DNA from: Malania oleifera | Lineage: Eukaryota; Streptophyta; Magnoliopsida; Santalales; Ximeniaceae | NCBI RefSeq assembly: GCF_029873635.1 | Contig: NC_080419.1 | Span: 62,243,040 to 62,307,039 of the forward strand | DNA length: 64,000 nucleotides | Direction of reading: 5' to 3' | Shown here: positions 54,923 to 64,000 of the stretch, piece by piece | Position numbering within the stretch: the stretch's first letter is position 1 | How the letters are laid out: every line of letters begins with the position of its first letter | The notes under the pieces: generated by a model | Databases searched by the model: none | The model's input: the letters and a program-made list of their open reading frames with translations, nothing else | Told to the model about the DNA's origin: nothing | Position numbers and translations under genes: made by a program

Positions 54923-55395
54923 ATGGACCTAAGAAGCAATGGCACAAATACTGGGGAAGACAGGCTAGGACCTTTCAGCATGGGAGGAGGAGATATTGAT
55001 GTTGTACTGCGCAGTGTCACCCAGCAGGTGATGACTGATATGGCCAGGAGCTCAGGGGAGCGTAGCTGCACGATCGAGCAGTTTACGCGGATGAAGCCCC
55101 CATTTTTGCTGGAGAAGACGACCCAATTATAGCTGAAAATTGGGTCCAGGACATTGAAAAAACATTGGCTGTGCTTCCATGTACGGATGAGGAGAATGTG
55201 GTATTTGCAGCATTTAAACTGATAGGGGAAGCGAAGCGCTAGTGGAGGTCAGCACTACTGATTGAGGAGCAAAGGCCGGTTCCAATGCCAGTGACATGGG
55301 ACCGATTCAGGGAGCTGTTCTTCGAGCGGTATTTCCCTGCTATCATTTAGAGTGCGAAGACAACAGAGTTTATACACCTTGTACATAGGCATATG
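54923..55395 (+). pseudogene. Gypsy gag 5' part, cut by a nested element
   Basis: ATG at 54923 directly after TTGTTTTCAGG. Reads MDLRSNGTNTGEDRLGP, DVVLRSVTQQVMTDMARSS, CTIEQFTRMKPP; after a one-base frameshift (about 55105) it continues ENWVQDIEKTLAVLPCTDEE, EEQRPVPMPVTWDRFRELFF and ERYFP. TAG stops replace expected codons in GEAKR.WRS (about 55240) and AII.SAK (about 55347). The gene ends at 55395, where the LTR of the minus-strand element begins; the remainder lies beyond the window. Confidence 0.8.
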
Positions 55396-56290
55396 TGTAA
55401 CGACCTCAAAAACTTATCACATAATAAACATAAATAATAATAACATCAACTCGACCCCGTAGGTAGCGGGGATAGCCTGACATAAATAGCGAAAACCTAA
55501 ACAGCAGTAAAAATAATTCATATCCATCAAACCATTAATTACATAATACTAGAGTCTACTACATTCCCAAAATACAGTATTTGAATACAATCTCCAAAAC
55601 ATCAAAATAACCCTAGGATCGTACAACAAAATAATCCTGAACCTAGTAAAAAATCTTACCCTCCTAGTGGGGTAACTTAATAAGCTCAACGGCAGCCACG
55701 ACCCCCCAGTCTCTCAGGGTCTCCTGAAAAATTAATTAGGTTCGGGGGTGAGACACTTCTCAGTAAGGGAAAATAAACTAAATACAGCTGTGTGGCAACA
55801 TGGAAATATAATGCAGTTATAAATATACAATACATTTCATATATCTGTAAACATTCGTCATAACATACTGAATCATCATATACTTTCATATTTTTCTAGT
55901 AACTCATATCATTCATAAATTGTCTGTTATATCTGATAATACTGAAAACATACCCAGGATGAATAGCTAGCTGATGTCATGTATTACCCCCCATGACGGG
56001 TTGTGTAACCCGAAAGCGGGACTCGACAATGGCTGGCCGACCACTACCGAGTAAAAAATGTCTATAAGTATGATGGGTCCGCCACACCCTGGTCCGGATT
56101 GTTAAGTGGACGTCCACACTCTACTAAAAGCCACATCGACTATCCATCTCCCACCCCTTCGTGGGGTGGTTAGCATCAATCTGATCATAGATATATGATC
56201 TATAAGCTACAGTACCGTGCCCCTGAACTGAACTAAACTAACATCCAGATTATGATAACATATAATACATGATAATATAGCATCTTTCAT

Positions 56291-56432
56291 AATTTCATAA
56301 ATACGGTATCGCGCCGAAATCATTTCATAAATACGGCCTCGCGCCGAACATTTCATAAATACGGCCTCGTGCCGAACATTTCATAAATACGGCTTCGTGC
56401 CGAACATTTCATAAATTCGGACTTGTGCCGAA
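56291..56432. repeat. Five 28-bp tandem repeats in 3' LTR
   Basis: Unit form CATTTCATAAATACGGCCTC plus G.GCCGAA, at 56291, 56321, 56349, 56377 and 56405. The partner LTR has four. Confidence 0.95.
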
Positions 56433-57154
56433 CATTTCATACATATCATTCTAAAAATAGATCAATTATCATGTATTTCAAAATCTTCATATACTGCATT
56501 ATTACGTAATTTCTGAAAACATGCTTATTCGTAAAATTGCCGTAACATAATACATTTTATGAAAATAATACTCATGCCACTCAATGCTGAATTAAATCAT
56601 ACGTTCCATCTAAAATCGTAATTCCTGTATACCGCGATATTTTCTCAAATATACATTTACTCAATAATATTCATATATAATACATGTTTTTCTGAAAATC
56701 AATTTGCTAAGAAATAATGGTAATTTGCGTGGAAAAATAACTGCTTTAGTTTATTCCCTTACCTGGCTACTGAGAAAAAGCCCCTATAAATTTTGGTCTC
56801 ACACCCATAGGATTTCTTACTCAATATCCTGAAAATGAAAATTCCCAGTACTAAACTTCAGTATTTTCACGTGTATATAATGCCTATAACTACCGTAAGA
56901 CCAAATTTGGCTTAAAAAGCCTTACCTCAACTCAGGGATGATTTCCAACTTACTTTCACCAATGATCCGCTTTGGCAGATTTGGAGAGAACTTCCCCAGG
57001 AGCGTCGTGGTGGCTTCAGATCGTCGAACCGGTGGAAATCCGGCCCGAAATTGAAGAGAGAAGAGAGAGAAATCCTAGGTAGAGAGAGAGAGAGAGTGAG
57101 AGGTTTCTTAATTTTGAAGTTAAAATATGGATTTTTGATATTTATAGAACTGGA

Positions 57155-57341
57155 TTTGTTGACGAGCCACGTCATCTCGTCGATGAGTCCTTCAATAATT
57201 TCGTCGACAAAACCCACTCCTCGTCGACGAAATTCAGACTACTCAAAAACCTCTCTTGGTATTTCCTCGTCGACGAATCTTATCGCCGTCGACGAGGTCC
57301 TATTATACCCTTGTCAACGAATCCCCTGTGTGCGTCGATGA
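57155..57341. repeat. Palindromic TCGTCGACGA array (inverted LTR)
   Basis: Eight copies; TCGTCGACGA is perfect at about 57222 and 57268, the rest differ by one or two bases. Confidence 0.8.
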
Positions 57342-57404
57342 GGCCTTTAATAATTTCCCCTTCCTCTTTATTTAAATTACATTATTTTTATTCGGGTTGT
57401 CACA

Positions 57405-57415
57405 TTCTCCTCTCC
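57405..57415 (-). other. Polypurine tract of Tekay-type element
   Basis: The complement reads GGAGAGGAGAA, directly before the 3' LTR, the expected plus-strand primer site. Confidence 0.8.
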
Positions 57416-57659
57416 TTATAAAATTTCATCCTCGAAATTTGCTATTCATATAATTCATCATCCCTTATTAGGCAAAATGGTCTACTTATTTTATTACTTA
57501 CCCTCACTTATGGCGGAGGAATACCATGGTTACATTTCAAGTTCTAGGAGATTACGTATACCAAAAGAAAATTCCCCCAAAACTGAAATACCACAAACTA
57601 ACTAAAGTATTACATGTACCTGCAAAAGAAAACTACATATTTACTTACATTTTCTAATT

Positions 57660-58755
57660 ACATTTAAACTTCTTGGAATAGTTGCGGATATTTTTGTTTG
57701 ATCTGCTCCTCAAGCTCCTAAGAAGCCTCTTCTATCGCATGATTCCTCTATAGAACTTTTACTAGAGGAATCTTCTTACTACGTAGTTCTTGTTCATTTC
57801 GGTCTAGAATCTACACCAGTACCTCCTCATAGACTAGCAAATCACTGAGCTCTAACTCACCATAGTTGATAATATGAGAAGGATCTGGGACGTATTTCCT
57901 CAACATAGATACGTGGAATATGTCATGTATCCTGAATAGTGTAGGTGGCAAAGCTAACCTGTAGGTCATCGGCCCCACTTTCTCTAAAGTCTCAAACGGA
58001 CCGATAAACCTAGGGCTAAGTTTACCCTTCTTTCCGAATCTCATAAATCCTTTCAATGGAGCTATCTTCAGAAACACATGATCACCAGTATCAAATTCTT
58101 GATATTTGCAGCGATTATTGGCTTAACTCTTCTGTCGGCTCTGAACTGCACTGATTCTTTCCTTGATGAGTCGAACTTTATCATACGCCTGCTATACCAG
58201 CTCTGGCCCCACAACTTGCCACTCACCCATCTCATCCCCATACAAAGGAGATCGACATCTCCTACCGTACAAAGCCTCAAACGGTGTCATGTCAATACAG
58301 ATATGATAACTGTTATTATATGCGAACTCCACTAGTGGCATGAACTGAGTCCAGCTACCCCCAAAATCTAATACGCATGCACGGAGCATATCTTCTAGTA
58401 TCTGCATCGTCCTCTTAGTCAGTTTGTTTGACTGAGGATGGAATGTCGTGCTAAATGATAACCGAGACCCTAGAGCCTCCTGCAAGCTCCTCCAAAATCG
58501 TGACGTGAATCGCGGGTCTTGATCTGACACAATAGATACAGGCACCCCATGAGAATGAACTATCTCCTGAATGTAAATCTCTGCTAAATGGCTGAGGGAA
58601 TAGCTGATCTTGATAGGGAGAAAATGGGCGGACTTAGTTAACTAGTCTACTATCAACCAAATTGCATTCTGGCCATGCGATGTCGATGGCAGCCCTGAAA
58701 CAAAATTCATAGATATATGATCCCACTTCCACTCTAAGATAAATAGCGGCTGCAA
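57660..58755 (-). pseudogene. Integrase core and chromodomain-like tail
   Basis: The first acidic residue lies in IWLIVD followed by a stop and LTKSAHFLP (about 58650). The second is in PVSIVSDQDPRFTSRFW (58542-58490). The third position, 35 residues on, is Lys (58414-58416) instead of Glu. Then MTPFEALYGRRCRSPL, LSPRFIGPFETLEKVG and RIHDIFHVSMLRKYVPDPSH. The end has ILDRNEQELRSKKIPLVKVL, a stop, RNHAIEEAS, a stop, ELEEQIKQKYPQLF: a chromodomain pattern with stops where Trp is usual. Confidence 0.82.
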
Positions 58756-59178
58756 CTAACTCGCTGGCCTCTGGTGCTCAACTTTTACCTGCTGACACGT
58801 CAAGCACTGGGCTATATACTCAGCAATCTCTTTCTTTAGACCACTCCACCAGTAAAACTCTCGCAGATCCCTATACATTTTCGTACTACCGGGATGAACC
58901 GTATACAAGGATCTATGAGCCTCTTCTAAAATAGTCCTCCTAATGTCAGTATTAGCAAGAACACACAGTCTGGAACGAAACCGCAAAGCTCCATCATTTG
59001 AAATGCAGAATTCCTCTCCTTGACCACCCTGCACTCTGTCTATTACCTCTACCAATTCTGGATATTCTTTTTGGGCGGTTTTAATTCTTTCCTGCAGAGT
59101 AGGCTGTACCACTAGGCTGGCGATACATACTGGAGTATTACTCTCTATCAATTCAATGCCGAGTCTCTCTAGATCCAA
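58756..59178 (-). pseudogene. RT-integrase spacer and integrase zinc finger
   Basis: 140 open codons: LVVQPTLQERIKTAQ, DGALRFRSRLCV, and the HHCC finger EEAHRSLYTVHPGSTKMYRD ... CLTCQQVKVEHQ. A stop follows QRPAS at 58756. Confidence 0.85.
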
Positions 59179-59221
59179 AACGATCAGATGCTAGATCTCC
59201 ATAGCTGCCAACGCTGATTCC

Positions 59222-59566
59222 CTAGATTTCCTGCTCAGTGCATAACCACCTTCTCTGCCTCATGTTCAACTCCTTCTGGGTGAAGAAATACTTTAAACTC
59301 TTGTGGTCGGAGAAAATCTCGCACTGCTCACCATACAGATAATGCCTCCAAATTTTCAATGCGTGTACCACTGCAGCCAATTCAAGATCATGGGTAGGGT
59401 AGTTCTTTTCGTATTCTTTCAACTGTCTGGACGCATATGCCACCACCCTGCCATGCTGCATCAGTACACAGCCAAGTCCCTTTAAGGATGCATCACTGTA
59501 GATAGTGTAACCCTTACCCCCTGATGGGATGACCAATATTGGCGCTATGACTAGCCTCTGTTTCAA
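59222..59566 (-). pseudogene. RNase H domain
   Basis: [60 protein letters not shown] and [20 protein letters not shown]. The Asp-Glu-Asp catalytic positions are present. After RRWL the frame changes and roughly 30 codons usual before the integrase spacer are missing, so a deletion joins RNase H to the spacer. Confidence 0.85.
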
Positions 59567-60368
59567 TTCCTGAAAACTCTGCTTGTAGCTGTCGTCCCAC
59601 TCAAATCTGGAATTTTTCCTAGTTAGTCATGTTAGAGACCTTGATAAAACTGAGAACCCCTCGACAAAACAATGGTAATATTTGGCTAACCCCAAGAAAC
59701 TCCTAATCTCCTGGATATTCCTCAGTCTAGTCCAATTCACTACCGTCTCAATCTTACTAGGATCTACAGAAATTCCATCCCCTGAGATAACATGCCCCAA
59801 AAACACAACTTTCTCGAGCCAGAAATCACATTTACTGAACTTGGCATACAACTTCTTTTCCCTGAGCATCTGTAAAACCTACCTCAAATGTATCTTGTGT
59901 TCCTCATAGCTCCTCAAATAAACGAGTACATCATCAATAAAAACAACCACAAACTGATCTAAATATGGATGAAAGATTCTATTCATCAAATCCATAAATA
60001 TCGCAGGAGCATTCATCGGACCAAATGGCAGAACAAGAAACTCATAATGCCCATACCTGGTCCTGAAAGCCGTCTTCGTCCTCTGCTCTCACCTTTACCT
60101 GATGGTAACCTGATCTGAGGTCAATTTTAGAATATACCCGTGTACCCTGGAGCTGATCGAACAAATCATCGATATGAGGTAAAGGATACTTGTTTTTGAT
60201 TGTTACTTCATTAATTTCTCTGTAGTCTATACACATCCTTATAGACCCGTCCTTCTTTTTCATAAACAGCACTAGAGCTCCCCACGGAGATACACTAGGT
60301 CGTATGAAGCCCTTATCAAGCAAATCGTGCAACTGATCTTTCAGTTCTGCCAACTTTGCCGGTGCCAT
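59567..60368 (-). pseudogene. Reverse transcriptase
   Basis: Segment 60368-60042: [40 protein letters not shown] and [20 protein letters not shown] with the first catalytic Asp. A frameshift at about 60060 breaks it. The FIDDVLVY active-site box follows in another frame (about 59942-59919). Then [37 protein letters not shown] and [18 protein letters not shown] in the thumb. In-frame stops occur near 59880. Confidence 0.87.
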
Positions 60369-61046
60369 TCAATACGGTGCTTTACAGATCGGCGTTGTAC
60401 CTGGAAGTAGATCAATAGGGAAATCTACTTCAAGATCAGGTGGTAGACTTGGTAATTCATCTGGGAACACATCCGTAAATTCTTTCACCACAGGCGTATT
60501 GATAAGCTTCAATTCATTTTCTAACATTTCCTTCACAAAAGTCACAAATCCCTGACAGCCAATCTGCAGCAGTCTCCTCGCCTGAACAGCCAAGACCATC
60601 TGAGGTAGAGATTGCACTAGTGACCCTGTAAATCTGAATTCTGGTTTCCCTGGAGGTCTTAATATCACTTCCCTTGCACGACAGTCTATAATAGCAAAAT
60701 TAGCGGCTAGCCAATCCATGTCGAAGATGATCTCAAACTCGTGCCTATCCAGCACCACCAAATTAGCAGATAGAATCTTCCCCTGAACATCAACTAGACA
60801 ACCATGGAGTACCCTACTACATCTCACTGCTACCCCGGTCGGTGTAGTCACTAATAACTCGACATCTAATAATTGTGTTTCAACCCCACACAATTTAACA
60901 CATCTCAAGGACACAAACGAGTGTGTGACACCAAAATCAAAAAGTGCAATAACTTTAAATGAAAACATATTAACCGTACCTATCACCATGTCGCCAGCTG
61001 CCTCAGCATCACCCGGCGTCAAAGTGAAAACCCTGGCTGGGGCCAT
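60369..61046 (-). pseudogene. Gag-pol protease region
   Basis: 225 open codons. Retropepsin-like fold: VIALFDFGVTHSFVS at the active site (60930-60938 code Asp-Phe-Gly where Asp-Thr/Ser-Gly is required), then LVVLDRHEFEIIFDMDWLA and the linker to RT, VVKEFTDVFPDELPSLPP and VDFPIDLLPGTTPI. The frame is open but the catalytic Thr is lost, so the protease should be inactive. Confidence 0.85.
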
Positions 61047-62078
61047 ATTCCACTGTTGGCCTCCACGTGGCGCCTGGTAGCCTCCTCGAGCAGGTCTAGG
61101 AGTAGGAGCAGCACCAATCTATGTCGGACACTCCCTTATCATATGTCCTGGCTCCCCACACCTGTAGCAAACACTTCGCCCGACACGACACTCCCCCAGG
61201 TGCCTCTTCCCACAAGTCGGGCAAACTGGAGGTGGCTGTACACCCTAAAAACCGCGATTCCCGGTCTCCTAACTCTAATCTCTATAGTAGCCACTTCTCC
61301 TCCACGAACAACATCCAATCCCCTGATGGGAACCAGAAGGTATGGATCTCTTCTTTTGTCTCTGTTCCTCAGCCTCCAATCGCTCTCCAATCTCTGCTAT
61401 AGTGGCCCTATCAACCAGCTCGGAAAAATCTTATAACTTTAGAATTGACACTTGCTTATATATTTCCCTTCTCAGACCCCTTTCAAACTGTCGTACCTTC
61501 TTTACCTCATCTGGAATGATGTACGGGGCGAAGCGAGATAGCTCAATGAACCTCGCTGCGTACTACTGCACTGACAGCTGTCCCTGCTTCAGATTCAGGA
61601 ACTCCTCAATCTTAGCCTCCTTGGACGAGGCTGGAAAATACCCATCGAAGAATATTTCTTTAAATCGCTCCCACGTCATTTCCACACGTACAGTCCTCTA
61701 CTGTTCTAATAATCTCATCGCCGACCACCATCTCTCGGCCTCTCTAGTCAGTTTATATATGGAAAATTGTACCTTCTGCTCCTTCGAACACTGCAGTACT
61801 GCAAACATTTTCTCTATATCCTGCACCCAGTTTTCAGCGATTGCAGGATCTATCCCTCCTCAGAAAGTTGTAGGACTCATCTTAATAAACTTCTCGGTCG
61901 AGCTACCGTGGCCTACTAATGGATCACCTTGTTCCTTCGAACCCTTGGCAATTTCCGCCATAACCTACTATGCCACGCTGCGTAAGACGACATCTGAATC
62001 ACTACCCACAGCACCTGAGGGTACAACACCAACACCCTCACTCCCACTGGAGTGGGCACTACTACCACTAGGGTCCAT
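61047..62078 (-). pseudogene. Gag with CCHC zinc knuckle
   Basis: Start ATG at the complement of 62076-62078 (MDPSGSSAHSSGSEGVG), directly after TTTTTCAGG. Core: ENWVQDIEKMFAVLQCSKEQ, FSIYKLTREAERWWSAMRLL, TWERFKEIFFDGYFPASSKE, IEEFLNLKQGQLSVQ and [20 protein letters not shown]. The knuckle is CYRCGEPGHMIREC (about 61170-61129). I count at least six in-frame stops, mostly TAG. The opposite strand carries a 250-codon chance ORF (61342-62094). Confidence 0.85.
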
Positions 62079-62380
62079 CCTGAAAAACAAGTAACTTAAC
62101 TCAGAACCCCTTCACTATACATATCACTCAACTCATATAGCATATTCTCCTAATTAATTCATCTCTCCTGATCTTAATTCAAGGTTCAATCCTACAACCT
62201 AGATACCCAACCCGACAATAGTTTACCATGACTTTTCTGAAATCGTCACCCCAGGAAAATCACATAAACCACCACGGAGGTCCTGCATCTAGACTACAAA
62301 ACCAGACCTCAAATTCCTTCATCCTATACTCTGGTATTATTATTGCTGCATTCTAGAGTCTACAGAACCTAGTATCCTAG

Positions 62381-62392
62381 GCTCTGATACCA
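62381..62392 (-). other. Primer-binding site of Tekay-type element
   Basis: The complement is TGGTATCAGAGC, three bases inside the LTR edge; initiator tRNA-Met type. The 300 bp between it and gag is leader. Confidence 0.88.
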
Positions 62393-62395
62393 AAC

Positions 62396-64000
62396 TGAAA
62401 CGACCTCAAAAACTTATCACATAATAAACATAAATAATAATAACATCAACCCGAATCCGTGGGTAGTGGGGATAGCCTGACATAAATAGCAGAAACCTAA
62501 ACAGTAGTAAAAATAATTTACATCCATCAAACCATTAATTACATAATACCAGAGTCTACTGCATTCCCAAAATACAGTATTTGAATACAATCTCCAAAAC
62601 ATCAAAATAACCCTAGGATTATACAGCAAAATAATCATGATCCTAGTACAAAATCTTACCCTCCTAGTGGGGTAACTTAATAAGCTCAATGGCGGCCACG
62701 ACCTGCCGGTCTCTCAGGGTCTCCTAAAAAATTAATTAGGTTCGGGCGTGAGACACTTCTCAGTAAGGGAAAATAAACTAAATACAGCTGTGTGGCAACA
62801 TGAATATATAATGCAGTTACACATATACAATACATTTCATATATTTGTAAACATTCATTATAACATACTGAATCATTTTTCTAGTAACTCATATCATTTA
62901 TAAATTGTCTGTTATATCTGATAATACTAAAAACATACCTAGGATGAATAGCTAACTGATGTCATGTATTACCCCCCATGACGGGTTATGCAGCCCGAAG
63001 GCGAGACCCGACAATGGCTGGCCTACCACTGCTGAGTCAAAAATGTTTGTAAGTACGATGGGCCCGCCACGCCCTGGTCCGGACTGTCAGGTGGACTTCC
63101 ACACTCTACTGAAAGTCACATCGACTATCCATCTCCCACCCCTTCGTGGGGTGGTTAGCACCAATCTGATCATAGATATATGATTTATAAGCTACAGTAT
63201 CGTGCCCCTGAACTGAACTAAACTAACATCCGGGTTTTGATAACATATAATACATGATAATATAGCATCTTTCATAATTTCATAAATACAGCCTCGCTCC
63301 GAACATTTCATAAATACGGTCTCATGCTGAACATTTCATAAATACAGCTTCGTGCTGAACATTTCATAAATTCGGACTTGTGCCAAACATTTCATACATA
63401 TCATTCTGAAAATAGATCAATTATTATGTATTTCAAAATCTTCATATACTGCATTATTACGTAATTTCTGAAAACATGCTTATTCATAAAATTGCCGTAA
63501 CATAATACATTTCATGAAAAATAATACTCATGCCACACAATGCTGAATTAAATCATACGTTCCATCTAAAATCGTAATTCCTGTATACCGCGGTATTTTC
63601 TCAAATATACATTTACTCAATAATATTCATATATAATACATGTTTTTCTAGAAAATCAATTTGTTAAGAAATAATGGTAATATGTGTGGAAAAATAACTG
63701 CTTTAGTTTATTCCCTTACCTGGCTACTGAGAAAAGCCCCTATAAATTATGGTCTCACACCTATAGCATTTCTTGCTCAATACCCTGAAAATGAAAATTC
63801 TTAGTACTAAACTTTAGTATTTTCACGTGTATATCATTTCCTATAACTACCGTAAGACTAAATTTGGCTTAAAAGCCTTACCTTAACTCAGGGATGGTTT
63901 TCAACTTACTTTCACCAACGATCCGCTCTGGAAAATTCGGAGAGAACTTCCCCAGGAGCGTCGTCGTTGCTTCAGATCGTCGAACCAGCGGAAATCCGGC
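62396..64000 (-). repeat. 5' LTR of Tekay-type element, cut by window
   Basis: 1,605 bp of the expected ~2,009 bp. The edge reads TGAAACGACC, one change from the partner's TGTAACGACC. The U3 part with the palindrome array and TATA box lies outside the window. Confidence 0.9.
63276..63387. repeat. Four 28-bp tandem repeats in 5' LTR
   Basis: Units at 63276, 63304, 63332 and 63360, of the same form as in the 3' LTR but with C-to-T and G-to-A changes. Confidence 0.95.

Larger units (their letters stand above)
55396..57404 (-). repeat. 3' LTR of Tekay-type gypsy element
   Basis: 2,009 bp, TGTAACGACC...TTGTCACA on the plus strand. Contains five 28-bp tandem repeats, an inverted TATA box (57139-57147) and an eight-copy palindrome array (57155-57341). 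It pairs with the LTR from 62396; I count about 26 mismatches in the first 375 bp, near 7%. About 15 bp near 55870-55890 are absent from the partner. Confidence 0.9.
57405..62395 (-). mobile_element. Interior of Ty3/gypsy (Tekay-type chromovirus) element
   Basis: 4,991 bp between the LTRs, all on the minus strand: primer-binding site, leader, gag with CCHC knuckle, protease, reverse transcriptase, RNase H, integrase and a chromodomain-like C-terminus, then the polypurine tract. Order (reverse transcriptase before integrase) proves gypsy, and the C-terminal chromodomain-like wording points to the Tekay/Del clade. Every domain has stops, frameshifts or lost catalytic residues. It is inserted in the gag of the plus-strand gypsy at 55395/55396. 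Confidence 0.9.

Noticed and set aside
56291..56432. Regular repeats resembling a CRISPR array
   Set aside because: The 28-bp units are directly adjacent, with no unique spacers, and sit in an LTR of a plant element; a simple tandem repeat.
61342..62094. Longest plus-strand ORF here (250 codons)
   Set aside because: It is the exact antisense of the gypsy gag, whose minus-strand translation has clear capsid motifs. No homology is visible in the plus frame.

Overview
The window is nuclear DNA from a flowering plant, most likely a eudicot with a large, repeat-rich genome. The evidence is one intron-rich plant gene set in layers of plant-type mobile elements: Ty1/copia, Ty3/gypsy of the Tekay and Athila kinds, RTE and L1 LINEs, SINEs, MITEs and Mutator-like elements. 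I cannot name the species. I see no bacterial, organellar or viral gene, no rRNA and no tRNA gene.

Left flank (1-10300). The 3' part of a plus-strand gypsy 5' LTR ends at 2144 with its primer-binding site. It is followed by a decayed MULE transposase (minus), a truncated gypsy gag (minus) with its primer-binding site, and that element's LTR at 5855-8079. About 2.2 kb of AT-rich DNA with no recognisable content leads to the gene.

The host gene (10583-40056, plus). I traced eleven exons whose GT-AG junctions and phases all agree. They give a 1,059-nt CDS for a 352-residue, ten-helix transporter of the SLC35F / DUF914 family. The gene covers 29.5 kb because of its introns. Intron 3 (13.6 kb) holds a probable solo LTR, a copia remnant split by a complete 5.9-kb gag-only Athila-like element with an AAGAA target duplication, a MITE, and a SINE that is itself split. 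Intron 8 (5.4 kb) holds an RTE LINE bounded by a 19-20 bp target duplication, and an L1 3' end. The splice sites look intact throughout.

Right flank (40057-64000). A few MITE-like and LTR fragments precede a truncated minus-strand copia element (44.2-47.8 kb). Then comes a nest. An old minus-strand L1 (about 48.4-53.76 kb) was entered by a SINE and by a 1.65-kb Mutator-like element with 437/439-bp inverted repeats. That element carries an exon-intron-exon piece that looks like captured host gene DNA, making it a candidate Pack-MULE. The L1 was also cut by a plus-strand gypsy LTR and gag. That gag was in turn cut at 55395/55396 by a minus-strand Tekay-type gypsy, nearly complete but dead, whose 5' LTR runs off the window.

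The most notable points are the candidate Pack-MULE (50122-51773), the array of a 10-bp palindrome (TCGTCGACGA) next to the TATA box in four related gypsy LTRs, protease-site lesions in two unrelated elements, and how well the transporter gene has survived the insertions. All element calls rest on reading and translating the sequence by eye. No database search was run.
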